Positions 33,371 to 47,031 are shown, counted from the stretch's first letter. The stretch is 64,000 nt of DNA from Triatoma infestans (GCA_011037195.1 JAAEAF010000214.1:1-64000); one strand, 5' to 3'. The notes: generated from the sequence alone by a model not told the origin. Translations and numbers: made by a program.

Positions 33371-34223
33371 ATATTTGGTCTTCTAATCTAGTAAATAAAT
33401 AACATTAATTAATTATTTTAATATTTAAAATACAGACAATTCCCAGGGAAGTTTTCACACAGACGGTGGAGCGGGGAAAGGTGAGGAATTCAGAGGTTAT
33501 TTTATATTTGAATTGAATGGGGTGTGGGAAAAACCAGTAGAATTTAATTTTCTCCTGACCAATATGAAATAATTTTGCAATTTTAATTTGAAACAGTTCA
33601 ATATATATAGTAGGCAAAACGAGATAGGGGGCATTTTTAGTGGGGCAATGGAAGGTGGAGGGGATTTGGTATTCGATTTAGCGAATGTATGGAGGGCGGG
33701 CGAGAAGGTGAACAGAGCTCTAATAGCGACACTACAATACTAAATGCTTATGGTGTATGTGAAAACAGTTTGTGTAATCAACAAAATGTACAATTAGTAA
33801 CGTGTTTCACTTTAATATATTGTTTTATTTCAATATTTATAATGTTGTACAATACCCCCTCCCCATTCACCGCACAATTCTATTTAACTCTGAACTAAAT
33901 ATTTATATAGTTTAATAAGGTCACAAATACATAAAATATTTTATTTATAAATGCATATATACATATAAATTGAATTTTATTAAATAACTCATTTAATATA
34001 GACGGTAAAGATTTTAATCATAAAACAGCGCTTTTAATAGTAACCATGGAAACTGGATAAAACAGCCGATCAATATTTTATTAAAAATGACCAAATAGCC
34101 GTTTTATTGGTTACAAAATAGATGGTTTTCAAAATTATTTTTAAACACTTAAACTTAAAATATCATTAACCGTATTTATTATTATTATTGTCTGACGAAA
34201 GGTTAAAAAAACTTCTCAAAACT
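33371..34223. other. AT-rich, no feature recognised
   Basis: Short open frames carry no recognisable motif. Confidence 0.35.
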
Positions 34224-34462
34224 TCCTGGATAGCTAAGTGGTTAGCGTACTGGACTCTCACGCGGAAGACCCGGGTTCGAGTCCAGCTGTGTTGCCCTTA
34301 GATTTTTTTTCTTCCTAGGAGTCTTTCAGATTAATGTCCGGTAATTGACAGTGTTATCTTTAACGAGAGAACACTGTCCGGAGGCTGGCAGTACACTGAG
34401 GAGGCTCCGGGCGCCAATGACCATAGATGTTGACGCGCCTTAAATTAAAAAAAAAATAATAA
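34224..34462 (+). mobile_element. tRNA-derived SINE, complete
   Basis: A box tagctaagtggttagcg and B box GGGTTCGAGTCC are about 40 bp apart. The body has cttcctaggagtctttc, a hairpin (gacagtgtt...aacactgtcc), gctccgggcgccaatgaccatagatg, gcgccttaaatt and an A-rich tail. It could be mistaken for a tRNA gene, but there is no acceptor stem and the head is fused to the SINE body. Confidence 0.88.
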
Positions 34463-34479
34463 AATCCTGGAAAAATGCC

Positions 34480-34740
34480 GTAGGCTGGAAATGAATGGTA
34501 GGCATTTATTTAAGTAGATAATATGTGAAGTTAAAAGATAATCATTGAAGATATTTTGAAGAAAATCGCGTAAAACTGGAAAACCCGTTCAGTAAATGAC
34601 ACTTCCGGGCAAGTAGATTTTGAACAAAATCTTATTGTCAGATGTGGTTTAAGTTCCTGCGAATTTTCTTTTTTGGTGATACTGTGTTCGCACACACACA
34701 CGGCGCTAAAAACTTCGTTAAAAAATATTTTTACTTGCTC
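34480..34740 (-). repeat. R-family fragment
   Basis: Contains the aaaatcgcgtaaaactgg and acacttccgggcaagtagattttg junction and a CA-rich run. Confidence 0.6.
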
Positions 34741-34744
34741 TTAC

Positions 34745-34955
34745 TACTATCAATAACTACCATGACACATGTTCAGAAATAGAACTTCTCCACATTTTTA
34801 TGACCTGCAATAGACACACAATTCACAAAACTAATCTGTTTAATTCTTTAGTAAAGAAACTGATTAACCCATTTAATTACATGTACCTACTAGATGAGGC
34901 TAATACATTATTTGAAGAAATAATGGAGTTCGTAAATATGAAATTATTTCAATAA
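34745..34955 (+). mobile_element. Possible LINE C-terminal fragment
   Basis: One frame reads CSEIELLHIFMTCNRHTIHK and ends NTLFEEIMEFVNMKLFQ before a TAA. The CxxxxxxxHIxxxC spacing is the terminal Cys-His motif of several LINE ORF2 proteins. It is short, so the assignment is tentative. Confidence 0.45.
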
Positions 34956-34989
34956 AACGGATAATAGCTGATAGTTTTTGCTAATGCTA

Positions 34990-35400
34990 ATTAATAATAA
35001 TAATATTTATTTATTTATTTATTTTTTTAAGGAGGGGAAAATGTATTATGCATCTGGGAACAGTGTTCCCAGATATTTGGGACTCTCACCCACTCCTAGC
35101 CATCCCGTGACCCAATAATCCCTGCAGGAATGCATAGTCTCAACGATGGACTCGGGCGTCAAACGGCCGAATTCCTGCTCCAAACCATTTCTCTCAACCG
35201 CCCATCTATCGCATTCGGAGAAAATTTGGTAGGCACTATTGAGGACTGAATCTGCGAAGCTACATAACGGATTCCCGCCACCTTCCGAGGTAGTAATTGA
35301 TCTCGCCATGGCTTCTGTCCGCCCACTCAGTTGGGTTCGCTATCCACCTTCCTCAGATGTCCGCACACCATTGTTCATGCCAGGACCGAAAATAATAATA
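34990..35400 (-). mobile_element. R1-like LINE 3' end
   Basis: The minus-strand frame (35309 to 35046) contains FSECDRWAVERNGLEQEFG and LTPESIVETMHSCRDYW, matching the C-terminus of R1-clade ORF2 (CPRW..ER..L......LTP..IV..ML....W). A 3' UTR and a tail of ATTT/ATT repeats follow at about 34990-35030. Confidence 0.7.
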
Positions 35401-36123
35401 ATAACTATAAAATATTTAATCAAAAATTAGAAATAAAAAATCCTAATGTACGTAACAAAAAATCGAAAACTATGGTGGAAATCGAACTCAGAGGGTGTGC
35501 TCTCATTACAATTACTAGGCTAAACGGCACCTAGCACATTATTAATATAATTAATTAATGATTATTTTTAATGAATGTTTTGAAATAACAGAAAATTTGA
35601 TATTATATATATATATATATTGGAGAGGGAAATAATTAAACTATGTGAAGTTCATGTCTACCAGGTGGCATGCAAACAGTCAGACGAAATCACATGATAC
35701 CCTCATTGTGCTTGATGATTTGATCTTTTCTACAAATACACACACATCACACGATACATTTTTTAAAACACCTTTAATTTATTCCAAGTAAAAGTAAACT
35801 TGTGTTCTGTCTACAGCAACTTCAACATAACTAAGCGACAATAATTCTGAGAATATTTATTTCCGGTCATGATCTTAATTCCTTTATACTTTTGCAGACG
35901 TGAAGGCGGGGCAGGGGATTTGGCCCGGAAACCTTGGCATTCGTATCGATAGTTACTATCGGATGTATGGTAATTATAATTATCATAATATCTGTCTGTG
36001 TTATTTGTTGCGCAAAGTGTTAAAATCCATCTGGTTAATATTTTCGTTCAAATCAGATATTTAGAAGAGAAAACATATTTATTTGAAACACTCACCTCAC
36101 ATTCACTTACTATTGAAGTTCTA
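35401..36123. other. AT-rich, no feature recognised
   Basis: An (AT)n run is at about 35605-35620. An R-type hairpin end (gaaacactcacctcacattcacttac) is at about 36089. Confidence 0.35.
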
Positions 36124-36136
36124 TTTGACTAATTTT

Positions 36137-36372
36137 TTTTTTTTTTTTAATTTAAGGCGCGTCAGGTGATTGGCGCCCGGAGCCTTCTCAGTGCACTGCC
36201 AGCCTCCGGACAGTGTTCTCTCGTTACAAACAACACTGTCCAACATCGGACAGTGAGCTGTAGAGGCTCCTAGGAAGAAAAAATCTAAGGGTAGCACAGC
36301 TGGACTCGAACCCGAGTCCTCCACGTGTGAGTCTAGTCTTAGCTATTCCCTTCCCTACTTTTTTTTTTTTTT
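36137..36372 (-). mobile_element. tRNA-derived SINE with 13-bp duplication
   Basis: TTTGACTAATTTT flanks it at 36124-36136 and 36373-36385. On the minus strand the B box GGGTTCGAGTCC, the body and the poly(A)-like tail are clear. The A box region has decayed to a pyrimidine-rich stretch. The insertion interrupts an R-family copy. Confidence 0.88.
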
Positions 36373-36399
36373 TTTGACTAATTTTCCTCAAATACGGAT

Positions 36400-38095
36400 T
36401 TTTTTTTTAATAAAATTAGTTTTAGTTGGCTTTAATATTACTGAAAGTATAGCTGGTGGAGATTACTATTAGCTATTAGTTGTTCGTTTGTAAGTTAGCG
36501 CTTTCCGGTTGTACTTTAACGTGACTAAATTCAACCTTTGAAGCCATGAGCGAAACTTAACAGAAGTTTTAAAGTTATGTCTAACTTATAGATTCCCCCC
36601 GGGGCTCCTCAAAAATCAATTTTAGCGGAAACAAGTTCGAAAAAAGTTTAAGGCTCAACTATAAATTCAACTCAACTCAACTGTAATTTCTGAAAGTCAC
36701 ATTTCTGGTTAAGCGATTTTTTTTTGCGATCGTATCAATTATTGGAATTTTTTTTTCCACCGGAAGTACATGTTCTGAGGTTTCTTGAGAATAAAGAAAC
36801 TTCGTGGAAGCTCAAATTTAGCGTTTTTCGTTTACATACTACCATCATATAGGTTTAGGATGAAGGTACGAACAATCGGATGTGCAAATTATTGAAGTTT
36901 TTTCTATTATTTATTTTTTGAAAAATGTCTGCAATGATTTTTGTTTAAAATTCGTATACTATTTACACACTTAAATACCTATCACTTTTATTTGAAACAT
37001 TTTCTCGGTAAAATTATTGATTTTTTTTGGGGGGGGGATACTTAAGTCATCTCTCTTTACATGAATTGATTGAGCCTTTTACTCTGACATTGGATGAGAA
37101 TATGAAACCGGTCAGCACCAATAATATGAAGCATACAATAGATAAAATCATAGAAGTAACGTTCCTCTAGAGTTCTAGTACAATGTATAAATAAATTCTA
37201 CCATCTATATACGTAATATTAATAAAATACTGTAGAAGCACTGCTGAAATACGAAATTTGGAAAAAGTAATCTGTTAACATTATAGAAAAGGTGTTTTTG
37301 AAGGTTTACGGAAAATGACATTAACGATTTCCTTTAAACTTGGAATATCTCAACTGTATAGATAAAAAACTAACGTCTTTCTGGAAAAATTGTTCTTGAA
37401 TTGAAAATTAAACAGAGTTCTGTGGAAACTCCGACAGTACAATTTCAAATAATGTGTTTGTTCAACATTATTAGCGCTCACTTCAAGACTACATTTTATC
37501 ACTTCTACTACCTGTCTGGGTAGGTTCTTGTCCTTCTTCCACCTCACTATTTAAGTTAGAAAAATTTCAAGTAAATTTTGAAGTTTAAAGAAACTTCAAT
37601 AAAATTGTATTGATATCATTAAGAGAAGGTCGTGTGTTTTTATCAAGCAACATTTTTTTTTTTAAGTTTCAGTTATAGAGGTAATTTTTTTTTTTTTTTT
37701 AGTTTTGTAAGCCCAAATACATAAACGTCGACGGATATTCTGGAAAATGGCTGCAAGTTATTTCTGCTAATTTGGAACATTTACTATCACAGATAAAGAT
37801 GTTTATCATTTTAGTCAGAAATTTTCCCTCGAAATGTATTTTGCGGGGCTTTTTTTGGGGTAGCTGCTATATGGGGGGCCAGTGGGGCTTTCGATAGCGT
37901 ACGGTTTGGTCCCTCCCCTCACACAAATAATATTAATAATTGTGGGACTGAAAAACAGCTACCGCATTAGGCACCTCTATAAGACGATATTTGAATTAAT
38001 TTGAAGGTTCATTATCTATGAAATTATGGACGATTAACTGCTGAGAAAACTGCTAAGAACAGTAAGAGAAAATCGACTAAGAGAAAGTAAAAAGA
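36400..38095 (+). repeat. R-family copies, one about 0.94 kb plus a fragment
   Basis: One copy runs from about 36725 (tgcgatcgtatcaattattgg, ccggaagtacatgttctgagg) to a hairpin-end relic at about 37612-37660. A decayed foldback motif lies at 37085-37130. A second fragment ends near 38090 with ctaagagaaagtaaaaa. Confidence 0.55.
37853..37942 (+). mobile_element. Short LINE 3' UTR copy
   Basis: ggggtagctgctatatgg...ccctcccctcacacaaataatattaataat matches the 3' UTR and AAT-type tail at 165-254. It is strongly 5' truncated, as is usual for LINE copies. Confidence 0.7.
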
Positions 38096-41000
38096 TATTT
38101 TTATTTTTTTACCTCCCAAACTAATATTTAAAAGCTGAAGGTCAAAAAATCTCTTAGACGAATTGATAATAGAATGTTGCGTGACCAAAATATACCGTTA
38201 ACTAGTTTTGGTGATTTTTTTTTTAGATCAACTTCTCTATTTACTAAGATATTTTGCCTACAATTTTCTATATAAATATAGTTTAGTAACCATTTTTATT
38301 ACTATTTGATTTCTTTCTAAACAAATTACCATTGCAGGTATATTCTACTTCATGTGTATCTATAGTTTAACTGTATACGTAATTTTCTCCATTTATTGGA
38401 ACAGAAAAAAAAAAAGTTTATCCGATGACGTTTTATCCGGTTATAAAGAGCGTTCCGCATAATGACTAAGGAAAATCAAAATTAAGTTAACCATCAGCTA
38501 AGTAAGTTGTAAAAATTCAAGATAAAGATCGAATTCTGTTAAAATCTAAAAATATGGCTGGCGAAGAAGGCTATCATCAGAGTAGCTAGGAAGGGATGGG
38601 AAAAGTGCATTGGCATTACGCTCCCCTTCTGAAAAACTTCCCTAGGGAATAAGGTGATTGAGAAATAAGTTTCATTAAAAATTTCTCTAGGAGTTGAATA
38701 AAATAAGAGAATAGGACAATGTATCCATCCATTCTGTCTGTTATATTCGTCAGTGTCAGTTATATTTGTTAGACAGGTCCGAGACCTGGTGACAGGACTG
38801 AGATTAGAATTTTTTAGACCTAAAACTAGGAATCTGTATCAATTAGTAGGCGAAAGAATTCACGCATTTGGAAAATATGTCAAGGTAGACAGTAATTATG
38901 GGAATCAGAAGATCCGATAGGGATAGGTCGCCATCAAAACATTATGTTCATCCCCTCCCCTCCTCCGAAACGAAGGGCAGTTTCTGAGCTCTCGCTCATA
39001 CCAACCCATAAAGGTACGCTAAACTAAATAAAGAAAAACGCGAAACATACTAGCCACAGACAGGTAAATAAAGATTGTGCAGCGTATCTGTTTAGTTACC
39101 TTATATTCCGGAAAGGATTAGTCAAACATAAGTACACAATAACGTGTATTCCTATTCAGTCATTAATCAAACGACACCAACATAACCTCTTTCCATGACT
39201 CGCTGTTCCCAGCAGGAATCAACTATGCTTAAAACTATGCTTAAACCTACGAAATATAGTTCGAACTAGTTGCTCTCCTATTCAGTCAATAAATTATTTT
39301 CACTCCAGACGTAAACTCAATTACATAACATAACACATATAATCCACTTTCTTTCTCTCCAAGCCATTCGACGTCTTAGCTTAAAAAATTGAGCTCAAGT
39401 GTCATCAGTTCCTAAATGGTAGGGGCTTAGCCAAACATAGTGACCTGAGCAGAAATATAAGAGCTACTCTAATTTGAGAGCAATGGAATGTTGACAGAGA
39501 GAATAAAGAGATGGCCGACGCTCAAGCAGGGAAAGGCACAGTTTACTTTTGTAGGATAGGCGACTATCTCTCCAAGAAGAGCTCAGAGTGAGAAGGAAGT
39601 CAAGAGAAGATTGCTCTGGAGAAACCCTTATAGGATTGGAGCAGACTAAGACTTTCCTGTGCAGTTATGACGAGAATAATATTTAAGGCATGCAATCAGT
39701 CCTAATAAAAATAGGCTTCGTATGTTACGGGTTTTCGTCTGAATGGGGCATTGTAGACTCGGAGCGAGAATCTGGGCCTAGAATGCGTTAGCATTTACTA
39801 AGTTCTACACTGTATTTGAGCAAAATATATGTACCCGCAGACAAATTCTAGCTCGATTCATCCTTACAATTACATACTTACATTGTGTATACATTATAAC
39901 CGATTACATTCTATATACAACAACGAACCTGCGGAGGCTCTAATATTTTTTTAATAAAATTATCTTATTAAGTTCGCTAATATACTGGCCACTTATCTAG
40001 TAGATCCTGTATGAGTTGAAGAGGCTAGGTGGCGCCTTAGATCGTCTTTTTTTGCGTAATATCTCTCCAGTACGAATAATCACAGCAAAATCAATCTTGA
40101 AATACTGTTTGGATAACACCAGAGGTTCCGAATACTCATCCAGTGGTTCCAGATCTCTCATCTTCATATTATGGTGCATTAAATTTTATTTAATTAACGT
40201 TTTTTTATTAAATTTTTCTATATCATTTAAAGAGCGTCAATTTTTATTTCACTTTGCCGTCGAATATTACTTTCCGTACTTACTGGAATAACCTAAAGCT
40301 GCTCAAGAGATTAGCGCGACCTGTCCAAGTAGATTTCCGTTTTTCACCGTGAATTACAAAATATAGAGAAAACACTTCTTACGTGTAGAGACTAGAAACA
40401 GCAGTGCAACCGAGATAATAGATTTGCCCATGGACATGGAATATGAAAGGAGTAATTTGTTCTGACATCTTTTTCTTGTTCAGATTAGCAGATCACGACG
40501 CCTGGAAAACATAAAAGATTTATTCAATGAAATTCTGCTTTATTTAGTCTGATTATCGAGTGAGGTTGTCTTAATATCCAAATCACGATCAGGACATAAA
40601 ATGAATTTGAGGTCCATAAAATGAAGCACGCTAACATGGAAAAAACTCTTGTCTTTTCTATTCTTATTTACTGTAGACTCGACTATGAACGAGTATTTTG
40701 AATGAGTGACTCGAGTATTTTATGATAATGTATTTGTACAACATACTTTTTAATTAATTACACTGATGATGAGCGAATTTTCTGAAACGGCTGATGGTTA
40801 GATGTTAGAAATGAAGTGGTTATATTATCAAATTCACTGCGATCTAACAGACCTATCTGGGATGCTCTTTAGGATGTATATTAGTCGTAGTTTGGCTGTG
40901 TGGGTACACTAAACCCAAGTAGTTGCTTACACAATTACTTCTGCAGGCTCTTATGTGTATGTTGTCAGCATCTGGAATGTCACTGTGTTGCTAGCGTCAC

Positions 41001-41870
41001 TGAAGAAGTGGTTAGTTTACTTTCCTCCAACGGAGAAAGGATTATGTCACATTGCGACTAATCACATAATTTATCATTTATCACGAAATTAGGCAACCTC
41101 AAGTTTGAGGAGAAGTAGACTAATAATTTACCCCCACCCCAACAAAAAAAAACCTCGCGATAATTGACGAAAGACTAAAATTGCTACAAAGAATTAATGG
41201 TTTAAGGAACATTTCACTGTGTTAAAACCTGAAAGTCATGACTGGTAAGTTGATGGTTCCCAGAAGTGGGGTTGAAGGGAATGGTGAACGAGGCGGCACG
41301 GGTAGGTTGCCCACCCTCTTGGTATAAAATCATTGGGGGCGGCAATGTTTAGTTAGTTTCTCTGCAGAGAAAGAGAGTGAGACGGATAGAATGAGAGAGC
41401 GCATTCAATTCACTTCCATCCATTTTCACCTTAATCCATTTAACCCTCCCAATTAAGTAGACTTTTGATTAATTTTCCTAAATATTGAACAATCTAACTA
41501 GAAAGTGGGTTTTCAGAGTTTGGCGCGCAGGTGGTGGTGGGGGATTAGGAGAAAGAGCGCACAATCTACTTCATCTCGTCTTCTTATCTCATTAGTGATA
41601 TCAGTTTTTCATTTAAATCTAAGGTGGGGATAGGCTAGCAAAAGTGGTTTCATGGAAAATACAATTTTCCCCACCATTTCTCACTTTAATTAGAAAACCT
41701 TAATCATAATTAAAGAATAATTTAATAAAGTGAAGAAGAGTGTTTACATTAACCCCACACTCCTCAGTTAAGAATAAAAAATTAAAACCTGTAAATTCTG
41801 ATATCATCGTTGAAAGCTTTATTTCTTCTTATTAAGAAACTTAACTCACTAGTTTCTTATAATTATTAAA
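38096..41870. other. Repeat-poor block in the presumed C15 intron
   Basis: This 3.8-kb block is the longest stretch without R-family, SINE or LINE sequence that I could recognise. Short open frames (such as 39997-40179 on minus) show no domain. Two decayed foldback pieces occur: near 40610-40650 (aaaatgaagcacgctaacatgg) and near 40761-40797 (ctgatgatgagcga...gaaacgg). It may hold conserved non-coding sequence, but that cannot be tested here. Confidence 0.35.
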
Positions 41871-44185
41871 AATCTTAAATAACTTTAAGTTTAGGAAATA
41901 AATTTCCCAAAACTCCATTGCTATTTCTTATATTCTCTTCCCGCAATGAGATCGTATCAGATTTTTGACAAAATTGCGTTTTCACAAAAACAACATTGTT
42001 TAAAATTCTTCTGAGTCCTGAAGAAATATTCATTTGAAAAGAGTGTAAGCGAGCTTGGCACTGAACGAGAGATGTACAAAAGAACTTTACTCCCGTGTTA
42101 AATATCATTTGAATAGTTAAAAATAATCGTTAAAACCAGGGTTTAAATCCAGAAAGACATAATTTAGACCTGGTGACCTCTAAGAAAGGCATGTCAAACT
42201 TGTTCACCATCAAGGGCCAAATGCATAATACATCATTTCACCGGGCTCATATAATACATCATATGAGCTATTAAGAAAAAATTCAGCATCGCTGAAAGAG
42301 AAAGCAAAAGAGAATTAGGCAGAAACGTTCCTATGAAAGTCCGCCATTTTGTAGTGGGCCGTTTATACTAGCGGGACAATATAAAATTGATATTAAACAC
42401 CCATAAAAATTTCTTAAAGGAATTCATAACATTTAGTTATAAAAACTTTGCTTTGTCCTGGAGTTTGTAGCCAGTCCATTATACTGTCCTTAATTTTATA
42501 TATTTTACACAGTCCACACATTGAAAGATTAGTCCGAAGAACTACAGATATGTAACTATGCAAATTGGAGTAAGACGAAGTCTTGTGGGTGTTTCACACC
42601 AGATTTTTTTTTATTTTCAGAGTTGGTGCCTCAAAACTGTATTTCAAAAAATTCACACAATCGTATATACTTCTTCAAACTGGGGGGAGCAAACGAAACT
42701 AAAATTCAAATTCCAAACGGGGAATAGAACCCATTATAGAGTAACAATGACAGGATATAACCCCGCGCCTCAAAACGTGGATATTATCTTAGTTTGGGGG
42801 AAAAAAACTTTGAAAACCTTATCAAAATTTATCACCAAACAGTACAACTACTTAATTATACCAAAAAGAAAAAAAAGGAACCGGAAATAATTTGTACAAT
42901 CGATTAGTTAACTTGTATTTTGTAGCTTTGTCGGAATGTTGATATCTCCAGAAGGCATTGCTCTTCCTCCCCCACCAGTTATGTTCATTTTAATTATTAG
43001 TTGTTACTTATTTATCGGCCTGAGTGACAGTTTTAGTGTTTATATATTTTTGTTGATTAAGTTTGTAAAAAATTAAATTGGAAACTATTGTTTCTGATAG
43101 TAATAAGTGTATATTGGTAATTAAAATATTGGTCCTGAAAATGCATGGGTTAAGGTATGAATGAAATTGTTTTTTAACGTATAACCGAAATACCTTAAAA
43201 GCGAAAAATTGCAGGCTGCTTAAACTTGATATTTTCTTTAGGTAAACATTACCTAAAGGTGATCTTTAACGTTTTCCGTCAAAAATCAAAGCATGTATTT
43301 CCGGTTGAAAAATTCATTTTTGGAAATTTTCAACACGATTATACAGCAATAGAGAAACTAATGAAAATCTTTGGCAACCGGATAACTTTCCAAGCCAGCC
43401 GGTGACAGCTATATATTAAGTAGCAGTCAGTTAAAATACTTGACGTAAATAATTGTAGAATCGAAATCTTTTAATAGGAGTAACAACTCAATTAAATTAT
43501 TTTATTTTTAGGAAGTAACTAATTAATTCAAATTAAAATGTAGAAAGTAAACACACACACAAAAAAAAAAAAGAAAACACAAGTAATAAATCTGAAGAAC
43601 AAAGTGACACCTTGTTAAAAATATTTAAATTAAATAAAAGTGTTTAAAAAAAAAAAAATACAATAAAATGAACACCAAAACAGCCTTCTTTATTGTTCTC
43701 ACTTGGTATTGTTGTACAAATAAGATAATTGTTGCCAGGGTAACGAAGTCGATTATAAGACATGTTCGTTAAGCCTTGTTAACTTTCCAACTTGTCCATT
43801 TGTTAAGGGGACATTTTTTTACTTTTTTTTTCCTATAATGATTTCCTTTGAGGTGTATTTAAGGCGGCATTTAAAAGAGAAACTAACGGTGGAATTCAAA
43901 AGTTTCGTTAGTATTTTGTCAAAAGACAACCAACAATCAATTTATTTTTTCTTTAATTTCGCCCTTAGTTTTTTTTTTTTTTTTACACTCGTCAGAAGTA
44001 GATCAGTGGGAAATTCATATTTTAAAATACTTAAAATGGATTATTTTTATTTATTTATTTACAAGCTTGTAGGTATCGCATTTTATTTAAGCTAAGAGTT
44101 GGTACACTTAACAGAGAAAAAAGTAATTATTGACATACATTCATAATATGCAAAATACTAAAGGCAGTGTAGAAAAAAATATACA
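41871..44185. other. AT-rich with scattered R-family remnants
   Basis: An R hairpin end (ggagtaagacgaagtcttgtgggtgtttcacaccaga) is at about 42568-42605. An R end region (tatttccggttgaaaaattc) is at about 43297. Otherwise nothing recognised. The open frame at 42558-42890 begins inside the R end and has no motif. Confidence 0.4.
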
Positions 44186-44189
44186 CTGA

Positions 44190-44640
44190 CCAATGCCTTT
44201 GGTTTTTGGCTGCGCGTTAATGCCCAAGTCATAGCGAGCACATTGCAGGGCAGTACATCTCAGTGGGTGCTCGCTCCACATGTCCACCCCAGACTACATA
44301 GAGGGCAAGTTGGTCTGTCCATTACTCCTATTCGCCACAGATGATGTAAGTAGTTGTGGCCAGTTAGCACTCGAAAACTGGCCACGATGATTCTACGAGG
44401 CAGTTCACTATCTAACCGCCCTTACACTTGCAGACGTCCTCGAATCTCTTTCCAAATACTGCCTCACGGTCAACATCAGGTTTTTGCGATTCAATGTGGA
44501 TCAAATCAGAGAACGGGCCGCACGAATATTAAGTGGAGGCTCTGGCTGCGATGACCGTGCACCGAGCTTAGCTACCTGTCAGCTTTTTCATTTCCAGCCA
44601 GCCCACAATGGCTTTGATGGCTCAACTAAAACTATTAATA
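44190..44640 (-). mobile_element. LINE ORF2 C-terminal fragment
   Basis: On the minus strand, about 44410 to 44280 reads LPRRIIVASFRVLTGHNYL followed by IGVMDRPTCPLCSLG. The LTGH(N/D)YL...R.G....P.CPLC series is the standard region after RNase H in LINE ORF2. A stop and shift follow. Confidence 0.65.
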
Positions 44641-44900
44641 ACCCATAAGGTAATAGAAAAAACAGAAAAGTAGGAATACAAAGCGGCTAAATGTTGAATA
44701 TCCACGGGTCAGATAATACGTAATGGATTGCTGGCAGCATAACTTGCCTGTCAAAAAATGTTTTTTGGTGTGAAACACTCACACAACTTTCTCTTAATCT
44801 AAATTTAATCAAGTAAAATCAACTCTTACGCAATGCAATCAAGAAATTTCCTTTAAAATTGCAACGTTACCGTATTAGGATCCGAAGAGAGGGATCTAAA

Positions 44901-44903
<3 letters not shown>

Positions 44904-44943
<40 letters not shown>
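44904..44943. repeat. (AG)n microsatellite
   Basis: About 20 AG units, just inside the hairpin-proximal part of an R-family copy. Confidence 0.95.
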
Positions 44944-44945
<2 letters not shown>

Positions 44946-45869
44946 CACACACAAAAATTGAGAGTCTCACTCGTTACTTACATTAGAGTGGGAAACTCTG
45001 TTTAAATACAGCTGCTTTAGCCATACATGAGGCAGTCTTTCAACAGTTCATACAGCAGTTACAACGATCAACAACCTTACTCTTTACTTACTGTAAATCT
45101 CTTAAAACCATTTTATATATTCGTGTAAAGTCCAGGCAGTTTGGGTTACTTTTCTATTATACCTATTCAGCTTTACTTCCAGTTTATTTATCTCATAAAC
45201 CCAATTCTCTCCTTCTCATACCCAGTATAAGTTTCAATGTTTATTTGGGCTGGCCATAAACATATTGGGGGGGGGGGGATTTAAATAATTGTATACTTGA
45301 GCGGCCAAAAACCAAAGGAAGCTTGTGCAAATTTAAATTAATTAATTTAACCTAAAAACCCCCCTGTAAAATCAATTTTATCAGTAAAACGTTTCAAATA
45401 AAAGTGATACATTTCAATGCATCATTTTTTTTTTTATAAACAAAGTTTATAATTATTTATGTATAGTTCACAATAATAGAACTCAATAGAATTATTGTTT
45501 TAATATCTTTTACCCTTAATAAAAGCAAATTATGACAGGTGTTTACTACTAATTCCACATGTTTCTTACGTGAGAATAAATTTAATTCCTGTATCGCATT
45601 TTTTATTGTACTTTTTCTTTTAGCTAAGTTAGCTCAGAAGATTAGAAATATTGCCGAGCAATCAGTCTGTTTTCATTGTTTAGAACAAAGGATTAATAAT
45701 AATAATAATAATATAGAGTGCCAATAAATTATAAAAAAACAAACTGTTAAATTTTTTTGGTCAATTTAATAGTTTTTACAAACTAGTACTTAACTTGGAA
45801 CTTAATTAGTAATTTGCTTTCTCTTACTGTTGTAACCGGAAGTATTGCGATAGTTTCCACACACAAAAA
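44944..45869. other. R-family remnants and AT-rich sequence
   Basis: R-like pieces include gtttcaaataaaagtgatac at 45395 and a boundary near 45820-45860 (ctttctcttactgttgtaaccggaagtattgcg). An (AAT)n run is at about 45696-45712. Confidence 0.4.
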
Positions 45870-46705
45870 AATCTGGTGTGAAACACTCACACTACTTTCT
45901 CTTACTCTAATTAATAACAATTTAATCAAGAAATTTTCTTTAAAATTGTAACCTTGTTAGTGGCAATTGAAACAATGTTTAGTGGGGCTGGCCAAAACCA
46001 GGTGGTGGGGAATGTAACTTATTATACAGCTGAGCGGCTTTATGTGGAGCGCTCTAAATCTAAACCAACAAAGCTTTTGCAAATTTAAACTAACTGACCC
46101 ACCTCCAATACCCCCTCTGAAATCAATGTGTTCAGAAAAAAGTTTCAAAAAGATGTGATACTTTTATTTCTGTGCAGTAAACATGCCAAGTTTAAAGAAA
46201 ATCGTTGTAACCGTTAGCGAGAAAATTCTTTAAAAAAAAAAAAAAACTCAAAAAACCTACTCAGTAAAATCGCAAATCGCTCGTTCGGTTAACCGATTTT
46301 CTTCAAATGTAGAATTCTATCAATGCTTCTTAATGTATAACAATAAGTGGTGAAACCGTATATTATACTGAAGCAATACTGTAGAGGATAAGCATGATGT
46401 TACTGTCCTCCCCCCCCAGACAGAATCCCCAAAAAATCTATTTCCCTAAGAAAATACTTCAAATTAAAGTGATAGATATTTATGTATGTAGATAGTATAC
46501 GATATTTATGTGATATAGATAGTTTTAAGAAAATCGTTGGAGCCGTTTTCGACATAATTATGCAAAAGTTGCACTTCCGGTAGATGGATTTAGCCCGAAA
46601 TCTTCATGTCTGATACGGTGGTAGTACCTGAACGGAATATATATACAACACACGCGCACACATACAGACATATATAAAAATCACTCGCTTAGTTGGAGTA
46701 AGAGA
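45870..46705 (-). mobile_element. R-family copy with both ends
   Basis: Starts TCTGGTGTGAAACACTCACAC at 45872 and ends gagtaagagaaagtaaaaa at about 46705. Modules with the cggttaaccgattttcttcaaatg and cacttccggtagatggatttagcc junctions are both present, so the two module subtypes sit in a single element. Confidence 0.75.
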
Positions 46706-47031
46706 AAGTAAAAACAAGACTGATCACTCTGTGTGTTTGGATGAAAAAAATATCTTAAAACTAAAAAAAAATAAAATCGCAGGAAACCTCAAAGTTGATT
46801 TTCTGTTCAGTTGTTGACATCTCACTATTTCTGGGCTAGATAGCAGCGCTGTCATACGGTAATCTATGGATCTACATTCACTAACTGTTCCTAAAACTAA
46901 CTTGATGTGTAAATCTGTGGTTCCAGATACATATGTATATCCAAATTAAATGAAAATTTATCAATTAACATTTTGATAATTGCAATAAGTATGAGAATGT
47001 TGTGTGAGTGTTTCATATCAGATTTTATAGT

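Noticed and set aside
34224..34300. Possible tRNA gene (clear A and B boxes)
   Set aside because: No acceptor or anticodon stem of proper form, and the head is continuous with the SINE body found in five other copies.
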